A stretch of 64,000 bases of DNA from Epiperipatus broadwayi (GCA_028023455.1 JAQFVV010013065.1:124001-188000); one strand, 5' to 3'. Numbered from the stretch's first letter, positions 44,795 to 58,484 are shown. Program-made: numbers and translations. The notes: generated by a model from the letters alone, not told the origin.

Positions 44795-45560
44795 GTGAAG
44801 CATTTTGATAGGAAAATTAATATTTATTCATTAGAAATAAATTTTCAGAGGTTGTTAACACTAAAAGAGTTAATTTATAATTTAAATTTGTTATATTACA
44901 AAAAGATAAAAATGTTTTATATTTTTTTAATGAAACTAAGAACAGGTTTAATATACCTAAATAAATTTCTTACGTTCACTAAAAGGAATTGTTTTTTCTA
45001 TAATGATCATATTAATAGTAAAATGATTAAAAGGAATTTATGATACTGTCTTCTTACAAAATAATAATATGAATATGGAACTTCTTATAAAAATATAAAG
45101 ATTTAAAGGAAGAAATTTCATGGCTAATTATTGCTGAATTAAAACTGCAAGGACATATAGTCATTTATTGATATGATCAATTTAGATCTTTTTTTAAGTA
45201 TATTGAAATTAATATATTGATCTGAAAGCAATACAGTAATCCTATTAAATCAATGGATGGTATACTCTTTTAAAATAATGATGAATTTCAAATGGATGAA
45301 AAAATATTCATCATCTTTTGAATAAAAATTCAAATGACTTTTTAAATAATATATTCATTTAACAGCTAATTTAAATTTGAACAAGGTATCTTGCTTAATG
45401 AATATAATTTTAAATATAGATACTTAGAGATAGTAATTTTTAAAAATATAAAAACTCATGATATTGTGTTATCTAATATTAAAAATTATTCTATTCTTAC
45501 AATTTATAAAAATAAAACAATAAAAAAAAGAACATTAGTAATTTCCATGATATATTATCC
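44795..45560 (+). pseudogene. Possible decayed Penelope-like element
   Basis: An 82-residue frame at 44795-45043 has no clear motif. At about 45370-45490 the translation FKFEQGILLNEYNFKYRYLE with VIFKNIKTHDIVLSNIKN resembles the PLE segment after the active site (compare IKFIMEKEYINIIKYMDVRI in the copy at 35905). No catalytic motif is visible. Tentative. Confidence 0.3.
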
Positions 45561-48046
45561 ATTGTAATAAAAACAAAATCCTTGTTATCGAATATCTTAT
45601 GCAGAGTCAACATTATCAAAAGCTCTGTGCTTAAGAAATTCTAGAAACACTAGGAATATAATTTTTGTTGCTAGGTAAATGCAAATAAAATGTCATGAAG
45701 AAATATATGATTTATTTATATTGCTTTTATTAATTCCAGTGATTAAATTAATTAATTTGTGCTCATGTTATGTAATTGCCGAATATCCACCTAACTTTAT
45801 TCACATTATACAGTTTCAATATTAAATTGAAAAAAGCTTCTAGTTTATAATGTACTAGAGATTGTAATATTCTTGATAATTCAAAAATGATTTAGTAATT
45901 AATGTTCATAAAGCATGAGTGCTTCATTGACTAATGATTCAAGAAAATTCTTTAACAATTTTTAATTCAAATGTCTATCTATTTGAGAAGCCTTTGGATA
46001 GAAAGGTAGATTTAGATGCATCGATACAGCATATATATCTGTGCATTATAGTTCCATTTAATTGATTAAAAGCTAAGATGTTTCACATGGTAATATATAA
46101 AACTGTTATTCTGCTAGTTTTACTGCATGCAAATAACTTACTATTTTTTATTATTATTTAGAGATAGTCTATAATAAGATGGCAACATAGTTAGGTGGAA
46201 ATTTATATGTTCTTCAGCTTATATTGAACTACTGTTAAGAGGACCCATTTTTATTGAATTGAGCATATAGTAGGTAATCTTACTCATACTTCATGGAATA
46301 GTAGACCTAGTTATATGGTAAAGATCATCCAAAAAGCAATGTAAAAAGTTGTAATATTGATTACTTTCATATGTAGGATTTGACTGAGAATGAATATAAT
46401 GGAAAGCTATAAACATGTAAGGAGCTAATTAAAGTCAATCAGAAAGTAAGTTTATTATAGAAGAAATTAAAAGATAGCATTAAGAAAAGTCAAATAAGCA
46501 ATCTAAAGAACTGACATGTGATAGATGTAAATATATTTGTTTGTTTCATAAATTGTTTATTTCAATGAAAAATCCACTTTTTATATTTTTTGCATTCTCC
46601 TAATCCTCCCCCCCCCCCTGAAATTACAATAGCATACTAATGAAAAAAACAATCTATCCTAATAGAATTTAAAGATCTATTATATACAGAATTAGATTTT
46701 TGTATTTTTTAAAATTAGCTACATTTGCTTTTCAAGAATTTTCTAAGATATTTGTTTTCACGTTATATATTTACAATGCAGTTATATCAACAAAAAGTTT
46801 TCTGCCAGCTAGTTTTCCTTTAATCTCATAGATTTTCTTTAATCGTTAAATAAATAATTTACAATTTTTTTCATTACAATTCTACCTTAACTAGATTAAA
46901 TAAACTTTGATTAATTCTTGTAAATGAACATTGAAAACAAATAATTAAATAAAAACAATTACCTATCAACGGAAAGACATTTTGTTTTAATGAAAAAAAT
47001 AACAATAATTTAAATTATTGAATATTAATAAATATTTAGCGTTTTCATTATATGATTTTATAATTAATGTTTTCTTTTTCTTTAATCTTTAATTTCATTA
47101 GGAGTGAAGCCTATATTGACTTTATAATTCACGAACTGTATAAAATTATCGCAGAAATTGATAATTATGCATTAATAAAACAAAAGATATGAGAAATGCA
47201 ATCCCGATAACTTACTTAACTTTAAAGATTTCCCTGAACTTAATAAATAGTCTACGATTTTATGGTGGGTTAGTTTTTAAATTATAAACTAAGAAACATA
47301 AAAAAAGAATCAATAATTTTATTTTTATTTTTAAGAAAGTAAAAAAAAAAAAACAGCAACACAGAACTATGGTTATAAATAATATGAATCTGTTTTATTT
47401 TATATAAATGTAAAGCAATATACATCAAATTTATTTATTTGGCTATGAATTAGCTACTACCATGTGCAATACAAAAATATAAACAAGCATTTACATTATA
47501 TATATAATCGCTGTTTTTAATAAGTATCCCTTTCAGTAATCTATAAAAGGGAAAAACAATTAATAACCTATTACTATAAATGATATGGTACATATAATGA
47601 TGCTTTGACAAAGTCCTAATTGCACCCTTTAGATAGGCAAAAAATTAAAAGCCTTTAAATACCCACTCCAGAGTAAAAATCAATCCAACAAGCCATCATA
47701 AAGGTATTGTAAAGAAGTGGGAATTACTTATTAGGACTGCCAAATATCAAATGTTAAAAATGTTTAGTAGATTTTTATTTTACAATTTAACTGAGAATAT
47801 CAGGATATTCATATATTGATTAATATTAGATAATTAACTGAGTTGTTATTGGTCAGCTATCTAGGAAAAATATTAAGTCTGTCTGAACTGGAGCTAAATA
47901 AAATTAAAGTTCTACCCAGTATGAATTTGAATTTCAGAGCATGTGTAAAGGTAGGTTAATGTGCCAGCCAAATTACAACCATGGAGCTTAATGATATATA
48001 TATAAAATAAATAAAATATCCGTTAATTAAAAACAATATTGTAATT
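45561..48046. other. AT-rich stretch without a supported gene
   Basis: A poly-C run lies near 46609-46619. Nothing else could be supported. Confidence 0.4.
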
Positions 48047-48170
48047 ATAATTGAAATAATATTTTTAACGGTTTATAAACAATTACAAACAAAGTAACCG
48101 AAAGTACTTCTGCGGATTTTAAGATTGTTTGTAATTGTTTATAAACCGTTAAAAATATTATTTCAATTAT
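48047..48170. repeat. Hairpin with 46-bp perfect arms
   Basis: 48047-48092 is the exact reverse complement of 48125-48170 (core TTTTTAACGGTTTATAAACA), with a 32-bp spacer. TA runs follow. It is probably a short foldback/MITE or another inverted duplication. Confidence 0.85.
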
Positions 48171-48244
48171 ATATATATATAAAATATACAAATCAATATA
48201 TATATATATCAAAATACAGTACAATTTATATAAATTATATTCTT

Positions 48245-48530
48245 TAAGTGGAACATTTGAATTTGGAATGCACAAATCCTCTAATTGACAATGTTTTCAA
48301 CACGATTTTATTATTAATTTTCTTACCTTCTTTTCATAAAATTAAATCCAGATATTTTATCATATTCATACAATCTTCAGAATTAATAGTCCACGTCAAA
48401 ACATTAATATCACTTAATTTAATAAATAGTTATTGCACTATTATATTTGCTTCAACAATAAGTACATCATCCACATACTTAAAATAACTTTTAACACCAA
48501 TCAATAAATATTTTTTAAAATTTTCTCTTC
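48245..48530 (-). pseudogene. Penelope-like RT fragment, inverted 5′ piece
   Basis: Minus-strand reading gives SYFKYVDDVLIVEANI, with the YVDD active site, then LSDINVLTWTINSEDC, MIKYLDLIL and RGFVHSKFKC. One stop interrupts it. It overlaps in content by about 110 bp with the start of the plus-strand piece that follows, as in a 5′-inverted (twin-primed) insertion. Confidence 0.65.
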
Positions 48531-49260
48531 TTAATATGATTTAATTTTATGAAGAGAAGGTAAGAAAATTAATAAAAATGGCATTGAAACCATTATAAAT
48601 TAGAGATTTGTGCATCCAAATTCAAATATTTCATTGACCTATAAATTATGTGGCATTAGAACATTTCTTTTTAGAAATGAGGTTTTATGTAAATTTCAGA
48701 ATGATAAAATGGCTAATGTTGAAAAATATATTAATAATTTATTGGAAGTGGGATATCATAGAAAAAATATTTTATATGCACTATATAAGTTTAAGAGTAG
48801 ATGGAGAAGAGATATCATAAAAAAAGAAAAGGTGAATAGCATTGCCTTATATAAATGATATAGTGTGTGGTAAGGTTACATCATTGATATCTGTTGATTT
48901 TAATATTGCATTTAAAGTGGATGCAAATACTGGAAGGTTAGTTATTAATGGAAAAGATTGTATTGATAAAATTAATAAATGTAATATTATATATAAAGTG
49001 GTATGTCATTTTGGATATAGTTACATCATGGAGACTAAATGTGCATTGAAAAAGAGAGTTAGAGAGGATGAATTGTGATATAATAAATTACATTGTTCTG
49101 CAGATAGGTATAAGCTTGATTTTGCAGAACATGCAGTAATTTATAGTGGAGAATTCTACTTTGATAGTGTTTTTGTTTTGCATGTGGAAAATGATTTTAA
49201 AAAAAAAAGAAAAATTAAGCAGTCATATTTTATAAATGGTACAGAGATTGTAAAATAAAT
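48531..49260 (+). pseudogene. Penelope-like element C-terminal piece
   Basis: Begins DLIL, then HPNSNISLTYKLCGIRTFLF and YINNLLEVGYHRKNILYALY (thumb region), then after a frameshift PYINDIVCGKVTSLISVDFN, CNIIYKVVCHFGYSYIMETK (GIY-YIG region) and KLDFAEHAVIYSGEF. Degenerate, and of a different family from the pair at 24-37 kb. Confidence 0.65.
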
Positions 49261-51689
49261 GGTGTAATTATGTTAGTATTAATAACTTATGAAAAATTGG
49301 GCATTCACATAAGAACATTACTTTTGTTTGGTTTTAATGAGATTTAAATATTAACATTCTATTGCTACTCAAGATGGCAGAAGAAGCCGTAAGCTGGCTA
49401 TAGTAAAAAAATATTTTTTAAATTTTATATAAGTATTTTAATTTTGTACAGTTATTCTAGTGTATTTTGTTTATATATATATATAAAGTAATTTTTTGAT
49501 TTAGGAGTGTGTTGGTTTAACCCAAACACTACTTCATTTACATCATATAACCATGAAACCATTAAATATAATATATATTGTAAATGAATAAAAATGATGA
49601 CAATGAGAAATGATAATTTTAATACAAGATGAATGAAAATATACTTCAATCATTGATTGAACACCTTTTATAACAAAATAAAGATATGGGTCATATTGTA
49701 TTTTTAGTCATAACTTAATTATTTTTCACCATTTGTAACAGAATCAAGAAAGAACAATCCTAATTTATTGCTGACTATGAATTGTAGCATCATTTGTAAC
49801 AGAATGAAATTAATAAACTAAATGAAAGTGAATATCAATTAATAAATACCAATCTAATACTTAATTCAGTAAAATAATGATAAGAGTCTTTGTTGTAACC
49901 TCATGAATTCAAATACCATTTAGAATGAATAGAAAACAAGCAAACTCATTCCAAACTATTTTAAAATATGAGCATTGTTTGCAATAGATTAGAGATAAAG
50001 CAATAAAACCAAATATCATTATCTTATAAATAATGATCTATGCCTCTTATATAATCTGCTTATAATAAAAATAATGACAAAGAATTAGACAAACTTTAAT
50101 ATTTCTTCGGAGTTGAAACACTATATGATTCACTAATTGATTTCTAATTATAACTAAATAAAAAAAATAATGCTAACTTTGTAATGCTATTTCACTAATA
50201 CCAGTATGCCCTTATTAATTAAGTCAGTTATAATAAGACTAAATATTCAATAATAATATAAAATCAATTAACCTAATATATTTCTCCATTTTCACCAACT
50301 TATAATATCATAAAATCAAATAATCTTATTAGATAACATTAAAATGTATAATATCCAATCACATTAATATATAAAATAAATGATAGATTCTTATTTGATA
50401 TTTATTTAAACACAATTGACAAATTATATTCAATTACTCTTTAGTTTAATAAAGCTAAGCTGTTTAAACTTTAGACTTCAATTTTTAAAACATATGAAAG
50501 ATTATTAGTGTTTATTATAATCAAATATTAATAATAAAATTTAATATCTACATTTAATTTATGATCACAATATCAAACTCTAAATGTAATTAAATCAAAT
50601 CAATATAATTTGTGATAGAATAAAATACATTATTATGACCAGCTCTAGAATTGAATAAGATTGTGATCTTTATGATAGTATACTGACTTAATATAATATT
50701 CACTTTAATCAATAATAGTTTAAGATAAAATACATGAACACTTAATTGCAATTACCTTTACTCATCTTTGATAATTATCATATTTGTACATTCATCAATC
50801 ATTAGACCAATTCATATATAATTTTTATTTAATATAACTTTTACTTGTTAATAACAAAATAATTGCAATAAGTTTCTATTTACTTATTAAATGTTTAATA
50901 ATGTCAAATCAACTAATTTATTGCTGTATAAAAATCTATATCTGGTAGATAATAAGCATTAAATTCAATACAAAGAAAATGATATGTAATTATACTCTCT
51001 TATCTATTTTGTGGTTGGATTTTCAAACTTTTTGTAACAGCTTCTAATGAATTATATGGTGTAATCAATTTGTGAATAGTATCCTATCAAAATATCATTA
51101 ACCAACAAATTTTCATTGTAGAATTGAATGACAACCAAACAAGTTTATTTATTTTAAATTAATTCAACATTTATTAACAAATGGATAAAAATTAAATAAA
51201 TTTTTTATATATGATAAACATCATAAGCATTTAAAATATATACATATGATTCTATTATGACTTATGTAATAGGTTCTCAATTGATATTAATTCTTTTAAA
51301 TTAAATAAGTGATTGTAAATCAAACTTCACCTATCAAATTTTAATACTAAAATGTATATTTATGTAACACAAACCTGTTATAATACATATACATTTTTCA
51401 AAATATGAGAGTCAAGAACATTCTTAATATTATATATAAAATAGTTAATTGAAATAAAAATACACTAAAGATGAATCTACTCATTTGTTCATGTTATTTC
51501 AAGAAAATTAAATAAAATTAAATACCTGAAATTAATTTATAATCAACAAATAAAGAGATATATTTTAAAATTAAAATTCTAAGCTAAATTTGAATTTAAA
51601 AAATATAAATTTTATATTTTATATATGTGTTAAAATAAATCCCAATTTAATTTAAACTATACTATTGTTTATATCCTATACAATTATAT
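49261..51689. other. AT-rich stretch without a supported gene
   Basis: Very AT-rich, with short TA runs. No coding, repeat-pair or RNA signal could be supported. Confidence 0.4.
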
Positions 51690-52091
51690 ATATATATGAA
51701 AAATAAAAACAAGTTATAATTACGTAACTTGATATCGCTTGTATTTATAATCAATAGATGGCGTTTTACCAAAACCACTGAACAAAGTGTATATTTGTTT
51801 ACATAAATGACAAAAGAGTCAGAATTCACTATCTCTTTCATTTTCCCACTCTCAGATCAGCTGATTTCAAGCTAATTTGCTATCATCAGTGAAGGATAGA
51901 GCTAGAAAATAGATCTAAACACTGACTCCAAGTGTTTATGCAAAAGTTTCTATCAGTTTGCAAGCATGAATTTTTTAGACCGGTAAAGTCTTCAAACCCA
52001 GCCTAACAAGCCAGATAGCTACATGGGTCTGATCTCAGTTTAGTTTCCCCACATAGTCAAAGCCTCTGCAATATATATCATTGCAAAAACC
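51690..52091 (-). mobile_element. HHR family 3, minus-strand unit
   Basis: Reverse complement of 52200-52570 over nearly its full length (CTTTGACTATGTGG, GATCAGACCCATGTAGC, AGTCAGTGTTTAGATCTA). Carries a hammerhead-like fold at 51844-51902. Abuts the plus copy near 52091. Confidence 0.7.
51844..51902 (-). ncRNA. Hammerhead-like fold, family 3, minus unit
   Basis: CTGATGA and GAAA boxes present with stem III ATCAG/CTGAT and stem II AGC/GCT. Stem I is slightly weaker than in the plus copy (one inner mismatch, one outer mismatch). Confidence 0.55.
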
Positions 52092-52570
52092 TTTATGTAA
52101 ACAAATATATGCTTTGTTTGGTGGTTTTGGTAAACCACCATCTATTGATCATAAATACAAGCGATATCAAGTTACGTGATTATAACTTGTTTTTGTTTTT
52201 CATAAATGTACCTTTAAATGCTTTTGCAATAATATATATTGCAGAGGCTTTGACTATGTGGTAAAACTGAACTGAGATCAGACCCATGTAGCTATCTGGC
52301 TGGTTAGGCTGGGTTTGAAGACTTTACTGATCTAAAAAATTCATGCTTGCAAACTGATAGAAACTTTTTGCATAAACACTTGGAGTCAGTGTTTAGATCT
52401 AGTTTCTAGCTCTATACTTCACTGATGATAGCAAATTAGCTTGAAATCAGCTGATCTGAGGGTGGGCAAATGAAAGAGATAGTGAATTCTGACTCTTTTG
52501 TCATTTATGTAAACAAATATATGCTTTGTTCGGTGGTTTTGGTAAAATGCCATCTATTGATTATATATAT
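52092..52570 (+). mobile_element. Retrozyme-like repeat, HHR family 3, plus strand
   Basis: TTTATGTAAACAAATATATG starts at 52092 and recurs at 52504 (412-bp period), so this is one unit plus part of the next. It includes GAACTGAGATCAGACCCAT near 52269, matching modules in families 1 and 2. Non-coding. Forms a head-to-head pair with 51690-52091. Confidence 0.65.
52409..52467 (+). ncRNA. Hammerhead-like fold, family 3, plus unit
   Basis: Outer stem I GCTC/GGGC; inner stem I CTTCA/TGAGG; core CTGATGA at 52422-52428; stem II AGC/GCT with a U·U mismatch at its base; GAAA at 52443-52446; longer stem III ATCAG/CTGAT without a loop; C456-type cleavage base at 52456. The missing G-C pair at the base of stem II may reduce activity. 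Confidence 0.6.
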
Positions 52571-53929
52571 ATAAACATCATCATGGAAAGTTATTAATTT
52601 CAAGCACATTTTGTTAGTTATGATATTTTCTAAAATATCCTAAATATTCTTTCATGTAGAAGATATTTGATTTAAGTCACATTATAAGTGAACAAACACT
52701 GTAATAATCATGATGATGCAATGTAAATATCCTTTCCTTTAACAACTATTTGATTCATAAAACATTACAAGATAACAGACACTAGTTTCATCCATGACAA
52801 TGTGATAGAAATTGAACCAATTTATATCTTGTGTGTAAATAATTAATCAGTCTCATAGAATTGTATTAATGAGTAAACATAATCCTCGTGCACATTTTTT
52901 GTAGTTAGTATTTAGATCTCATCATTAAAAAGTAGGTAATAAACATTTTTATTAGCAAGGATATATTCTGATGGTTTTTAAATGCTATGAATTAATTTTC
53001 ATTGTTTTAACAAAGTGTTGCTCTTCACATATCATCGATAAATCTGCCCAGTTAATAAACTAACACTATTGCTTTCACCCCATCATTCTATTCATTTAAT
53101 AATCATATATTTTTAAAAATAAATAGAAAATAATAATATGAAGGAACTTAAATTTATCTCTATTGAAGTCAAGACATGAGATAAAGAGAGAGGGTTAAAA
53201 CTGTTTAGTTTAATTTATAATTTTTTTTAATTGATGTCAGAGAAACTATAGCAATGCTCCGCATTAACTTTTTGGTCAATTTCATAAATAAAAATCCTAT
53301 TACACAATAATAACAAATAAAACTAAATATTTTACAATTATTATACATGTAATATACAATACTTAAGTCTTAAAAGATCAATAATATTCTTTCACTCTAA
53401 CATAAACTAAACAATTTACACTATATTTTTTTATACTACAATGTAATCATGCTTTTACACATTTTCCAACACAATATTATACAAATAAAATAACAAACAT
53501 ACTGGAGACATTAAATATTTAGTATATTATTTGTAATCTACTATTGTGAATGCAGTAATGAAAATTTACATAATAAAAAGTAATAATTTCATCAATACTA
53601 TAAACTTTACTATTTACACATTCACATTCATTTTTAAAATGAATAAAGTCAATTTACAATTTTTACAAACTACAATTAATAATAAACATTTATTTTTCAA
53701 TATTATTGGTGTCATAGTAACATATTCCAATGCTTCCCAGGTTAATGTATTCACTATTAAAATCAAACCAAAAAACATTGTTTTACAATTGAAATTACAC
53801 CACATATATGAAATTTATTTCAAATTTCACAAGGTACAATAAATATATAATCATTAAATTTAAAGAAATTGGTGTAAAGTATAAAGCTGTATTGAAATAA
53901 ATTTATAGTACTGTTATTTATGACATATG
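52571..53929. other. AT-rich stretch without a supported gene
   Basis: No feature could be supported. Confidence 0.4.
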
Positions 53930-54690
53930 TGGAAAAGTTCAACAAAGAATTATGCAATAATAAATAACAAGAAAGCAAAATACCCCTACAATTATTACAT
54001 CTTCTGAATTGTCCAGCATTTTAAATAAAGAAATAAGAATGCAATTAAATCTATAAAGAAGGGAAAAGTATTAGGAAATGATAGAAAGTGTAATCAGTAT
54101 CTTAAAAGAAGTATGAAGAAACAGAAAAATTGTTGTCAAAATTATATACAAATATCTTAATAGTAAAGATTTACCAAATGATTTGAAGAATGCTATAGTA
54201 ATACATATATAAACAAGATGATAAAGAATATATTATAATTACAGATCTCTCAGTCCTCTATCAGTTCTATGCAAAAATTTTACAAAGATAATTACAATTT
54301 GTCTATAGCAGACATAGAATTTAACCAAGTAAAAGAACCAGCTGGATTTAAAAATAGTTTTAGCACAATAGATCAAGTATTAAGAGAAGCTATAGAATAG
54401 ACCAATGAATATGAATTAAGATATAAAAATGGAGCTAGATTGCACATATTTCTATAAGCAAAAATAGATTGGAACAGTTGAAATACTTAAACTGAATCTC
54501 AAGAGATTGTAAAAGACCAATAAAAAGACCATATGTGAAAATGTATGGATAAAATAAAAAAAGTTTCCTGATAAAATGTGAAGAAAAGAGACTAGAGTTT
54601 GGAAAATAATGGATTAAACTTGGAGAGATCTTTATCCTGTGGTGCATTAATAATGCGTGAATAATGATGAAAAAACATATTTGAGATTCA
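53930..54690 (+). pseudogene. RTE LINE copy with internal deletion
   Basis: Starts in the EN-RT linker (a run of residues equivalent to SSELPRILNEEVR), passes NDLKNAIVIHI-like and AGFKNSFSTIDQVLREAIE sequence, then jumps at about 54430 straight to the C-terminal tail (IEWNSWNT..., RDCKRPIKRPYV-like, WIKLGEIFIL), deleting the catalytic region. Many stops. Confidence 0.65.
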
Positions 54691-55405
54691 TCCATATGTA
54701 TAATCGTTTGTTAATTAAATAAAATAAACATTACACGGACATTTCTGCAGAACTTAATTGCCATCAACTGTTAGTGGAAATAATTTCGTGTGTATGAATT
54801 TCACTTGAATAACTTATAAAATATTGTTCATTAGTGTTTGTGCAATCACATTTCTAAAATTTTACTAACAAGACTCCAATCTTTTCCATTTTATTTTTTT
54901 AAATCTTTGTTTTTTGTATTTTTTATTATTATTATTATCATCATCATCATCACCATCATTAGTTTACCGTATTAATGCTTAGACAAAAAATAAGAGATTT
55001 TAAATTTTTGATAAAATAATTTCCCAGAATATTTCGTATCTAACTTGCTCTCTAAGTTAAGTATCAAATAAGTGCATTATAATAATCGTATACACAATAT
55101 TTTTAAACTTAAAATTTATAGAGCTAATATATTAAAATTCTCCTCTTTCTTTCATTTAACCAAAAATAAACATATTTTAAATTTAGATTTTAAAAAATTT
55201 ACTAGAGACATCTTAACAAATTATTATCTTTTGTCCCTTTGGTGTATTAGCTTTTTATTTATTTGTTCATTTTTTTTCTTTTTCTATTTAGTTTTTATTA
55301 CTGTATGTTTTTTATGCTAATCTATACTTGTAAATATTAATTAGTTCACTCTATAATATACAATTGAATTAATGCTGTAGATATGTACATGAAATAAAAA
55401 ATTGA
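54691..55405. other. AT-rich stretch without a supported gene
   Basis: A short ATT/ATC microsatellite lies at 54928-54960. No gene could be supported. Confidence 0.4.
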
Positions 55406-55573
<168 letters not shown>

Positions 55574-55654
55574 GGAATTAGATTGGCCATATTCATTCAT
55601 TAGTACTTGCTAATAATATATTTATTTATTAGTGTTGGCTGTTGATAATATATA

Positions 55655-57419
55655 TGGGCATATCATCATCATTTTCAATGATCATCAATCTACCATAGAA
55701 TGAAGGTCTCTTTAAGTTTAATCCAGGTATCCAATCTCTATTCTCACCTTGCTGTAACACATTAGCAAATTTTCTTATTTTCTCTATCCATATCATGAGG
55801 TCTCTTTACAGGTTTTTTTACAATATTTTGGAGTATCATTTAATACTTCAATTGTTAATCTATTATTATCTCTACTGACATTATATTTTGCTCAAATCCA
55901 TTTCAATATTTTAATTTTTTTCAATTATATAAGTGATTCCTATTTATTCTTTCATCTATGTATTTTGTTTTTGATCTCTTGTTATTTCTAACAAGCATCT
56001 CTCCATATTTTGTTGATTGGTCCTGTATTGCTTTACTATTAAGTATTCAAATCTTAGATTTGTAAATAAAAACTGATGGAAAAAATCTACTAAATACCTT
56101 TCTTTTCACATATATAGACAAATCAATATGTAGTAAATTGAAAAAATTTATGAATGTTAATGTATGTAAAAACGTAATGAATGTAAAAGTGAACAGAATA
56201 ACAGCTTCACTCTCTCAAACCAAGATGCTTCAGATTGGCCTACATAAATCAGAGTTTAGGTTAAATATAAGATGGCCACTCTTAACTTTATAAAGTTTTT
56301 CTCTTGTGTTTGGGTTTGAGTGGTTCCTCTTTACTCAACACAGCTTCATTGAGCTATTATAAAAATTGGTGAGGTACATATGTTAAAAAGATGAAAATCG
56401 TTCCCTTTAATATATTTTTACAAAAGTACTTCATTCAAGTTTAATTCTATGATTAATTTCAGTCATTATGTTTTCATTTCTATTAATAATCTGATTAAAG
56501 TATTCGTATTTAATCATTAACTTCTTTTAATTCATTATTATCAATCTTATTTTCATTTTTTGAAAAAATCCATTGAACAATGTTTTAGTCTTTTTAGCAT
56601 TTATTTTTACCAGTAATTGTACTTTTTTATTTTCATTTAATAAATATTGCTACATTCCCTAAAGCATTATTTGCAAAAAAAAATCATATCATCTGCAAAA
56701 TCTAAATGATTTAAATACTTTCTATTTATTTTTATTCCCCTAGCTTCCCATTTTAATTCATAAATATGTCTTGTAAAGTTGCTATAAAAAGATGAAATCA
56801 CCATGTTCTATACATTTCTCAATGTTAACGATATATTTTAATCACCATCATTGCATTTTGTTAACAGAATATGTCAATATCTCTGATTTATATCTTGATG
56901 ACTCAGTGTTTTAATTACTATTGAAAATGCTTGTAGAATCAAAAGCCCTTTCTTAATCTACAAATTCAAAGTATAGGAGCAAATTTTGATAACTTCTCTC
57001 AGTACATGTATATGATCCACTATTCTAAAATCACTTTTAAATCCATTTTTTCCCCTTAAGTTGATTAGAATCCAGTGTTCATTTTAGTCAAATTGGCATT
57101 ATTGTGGTAAAGATTTTTCTTAAAACTGATTGAAGGCAGATAGGTGTCAATATTTTTATCATTTTTTTTAAATGTCAATACTAATATTACATTCTTCCAA
57201 TTATCTGGTATAACTTTATCATTTAACATTTGATATATAATTTGGTCAACATTTTTTTCTATTTTCTCATTTATTTCTTTTGCGATATCAATAATATTGC
57301 TATCATTTCCTGGGGTTTTTCTCTTTTTCACACATTTAATTAAATACCTTACTTCTTCATTTAAAATATCAGACAATTTAGAAGATGTGATAACTGTAAA
57401 GGATACTTTTAATTTGTTC
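55655..57419 (-). pseudogene. RTE LINE copy, 3′ part
   Basis: 3′ ATC tail at about 55660; C-terminal tail, RT and thumb follow rightwards, ending at 57376-57065 with LNEEVRYLIKCVKKRKTPGN. Broken by stops and by a foreign block at about 56118-56395. It stops at a TA/CT-rich palindrome at 57420; the RTE at 62816 starts almost where this one stops, so both may be one split copy. Confidence 0.7.
56118..56395. other. Foreign 0.28-kb block inside RTE copy
   Basis: RTE similarity breaks between the ACATATATAGACAAAT equivalent and the ATTTTTACAAAAGTACTTC equivalent. The block is less AT-rich (TGGCCTACATAAATCAGAG, GGTTTGAGTGGTTCC) and has no recognised family or clear target duplication. Confidence 0.5.
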
Positions 57420-57482
57420 TCTCTCTCTCTCTGTATATATATATATATATATACAGAGAGAGAGATATATATATATATAGGG

Positions 57483-57516
<34 letters not shown>

Positions 57517-57520
57517 CCCT
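57420..57520. repeat. Two adjacent perfect palindromes built on (TA)n
   Basis: CTCTCTCTGTATA...TATACAGAGAGAG (57420-57465) is followed by GGGCACTATATA...TATATAGTGCCC (57480-57520). Both have non-TA outer arms that pair exactly, so they are more than simple TA repeats. They lie where an RTE copy is broken. Confidence 0.85.
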
Positions 57521-58484
57521 TTTCTTCAGGTCTCAATAAATTTATTGTATCAATTTTCTAAAAAATTTAAAATTTATTCTATTGGTATGATTACTATGTT
57601 ATGCTTACAATCTTTTTAAAAGCTTAATTAAAGTAAAATAGGAATATTTAATGTATAAAATTGTGCTAAATATATTTAAAACAGTTAAATAAAGCTAAAT
57701 GTTATTATTGTATATGGTTGGAAAAGCTGGACATAATAAAATAGTGTATTAATAAGTCTGTTAAATAAATATTAAAAGCTGAATTTTAAAAGTAATAATC
57801 TACAATTAAATAAATAGCATATTTTAAAATGGAAATTATATTTAATAATTGTATTTAAAAGTATTTTTTAAAAGTAGTATTTGTGGTGGAGAAGTATGTA
57901 TTCAATTTTATAGTATCAAAATTATTATTTTAAATTATATTATTATATTATTTTTTTAATATAATAATTGTTGCAATTAAACATTTATTTTATTTTCAGA
58001 CAAAATTGAATACATTCTGTCTGGATTGTAAGTCATGTGACATGTAAATATTCATACATATGTGCTTGCAAGTTTTTTTGTTAATAAAGTTTCAAAATTG
58101 CTTTAAAACTGTGCTATAAAATTGAAAATGTTTAATTGTCTATCACCAGATAAAATATAAAAAAATTAGCTATTATAAATATTTAATTAAGTTTTAAAAT
58201 GAATGCAGTTAATAAAATTTGATTTTTTGTTAAAAAAAATACATACATTAAAAACTAAAGGTGAGTTAAAATAATAAAATATTGTTTCTAAAATGCCATT
58301 TTAATAATATTTAGTTGATTTTAATAAAGTGTAAAAATTAATTTAGAATTAATATTTTTAAGTAATATTTTTAAAAGGTGAGTCATTATTTTTATTTTTA
58401 ATTTTAATTGTGCACTTTTGGCTGAGTATGTAAGTTAGGCCATCAGGTAAAAGTCTAATCCACCAATCTGATGATTGATTTATT

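Noticed and set aside
47600-47750. Inverted AGTCCTAAT / ATTAGGACT pair as a foldback element
   Set aside because: The arms are only about 9 bp and easily due to chance.
57521-57545. GACCTGAAGAAAAGGGC on the minus strand as a fourth hammerhead
   Set aside because: A CTGAAGA box and a long stem-II-like palindrome are present, but no GAAA box or stem I partner follows.
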